Below, piece by piece: positions 13,052 to 13,134 of a DNA stretch of 13,134 bases. The stretch covers positions 1 through 13,134 of the forward strand of contig JAHXIM010000360.1 in assembly GCA_025655635.1 (NCBI GenBank), read 5' to 3'. Below the pieces are notes generated by a model that did not search any database, was not told the DNA's origin, and saw nothing but the letters and a program-made list of their open reading frames with translations. Positions within the stretch are counted from its first letter, which is position 1. Every line of letters begins with the position of its first letter. The translations under genes were made by a program, and so were the position numbers. This stretch comes from a gamma proteobacterium symbiont of Lucinoma myriamae. Lineage in GTDB: Bacteria > Pseudomonadota > Gammaproteobacteria > GRL18.

Positions 13052-13134
13052 TCAACCCTGAAAAACATGTTATCTATTTGAAATATAAGGAATTAATCCT
13101 GCTTTTGAGTGACCAGATCAACCAGAAATGTTAT
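13052..13134. other. Right-edge stretch without recognisable features
   Basis: 83 bases after the orphan gene. There is a short imperfect repeat, AGGAATTAATCCT, with 4-bp arms, too weak to call a terminator. No gene start can be supported before the window ends. Confidence 0.4.

Noticed and set aside
1..13134. CRISPR, mobile element, prophage or defence system
   Set aside because: No spaced direct-repeat array, transposase, integrase or defence-type domain in any frame; gene order is conserved core throughout.

Overview
The window is a conserved gammaproteobacterial housekeeping neighbourhood of low to moderate GC. The block TPR lipoprotein, lolB, ispE, tRNA-Gln, prs, rplY (long CTC form), pth and ychF lies divergent from hemA-prfA-prmC. 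This order matches the one known from pseudomonads and many other non-enteric gammaproteobacteria. AT-rich spacers suggest a lower-GC lineage, but I cannot assign a family from sequence alone.

Layout. Positions 1-333 hold an elongator tRNA-Met on the minus strand with its own strong promoter, plus a second strong minus-strand promoter firing out of the left edge. Positions 334-3896 carry ychF, pth, rplY and prs, all on the minus strand. A tRNA-Gln(TTG) with a good promoter sits just upstream of prs. Positions 4345-7721 carry ispE, lolB and a TPR lipoprotein, also on the minus strand. A 416-bp spacer with inverted repeats separates these from hemA, prfA and prmC on the plus strand (8138-11447). 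prmC meets moaE tail to tail with 18 bp between. moaE and moaD (minus) diverge from moaC (plus) across a 169-bp spacer with facing TATAAT boxes. A 71-codon orphan gene follows moaC, and the last 83 bases show nothing I can name.

How the genes work together. Several act in translation: RF1 (prfA) and the methyltransferase that modifies its GGQ glutamine (prmC), peptidyl-tRNA hydrolase (pth), a 5S-rRNA-binding protein (rplY), the ribosome-associated ATPase YchF and two tRNAs. hemA starts tetrapyrrole synthesis from Glu-tRNA. prs makes PRPP, ispE serves the MEP isoprenoid pathway, lolB inserts lipoproteins in the outer membrane, and moaC/moaD/moaE belong to molybdopterin synthesis (moaA is not in the window).

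I found no CRISPR array, prophage, insertion sequence, defence system or biosynthetic cluster. The parts worth a second look are regulatory: hairpins abutting the 5' ends of both tRNAs, operator-like repeats before hemA and between moaD and moaC, an anomalous lolB start, a moaE Shine-Dalgarno encoded by the MoaD Gly-Gly codons, a stop-codon hairpin between prfA and prmC, and the orphan gene after moaC.
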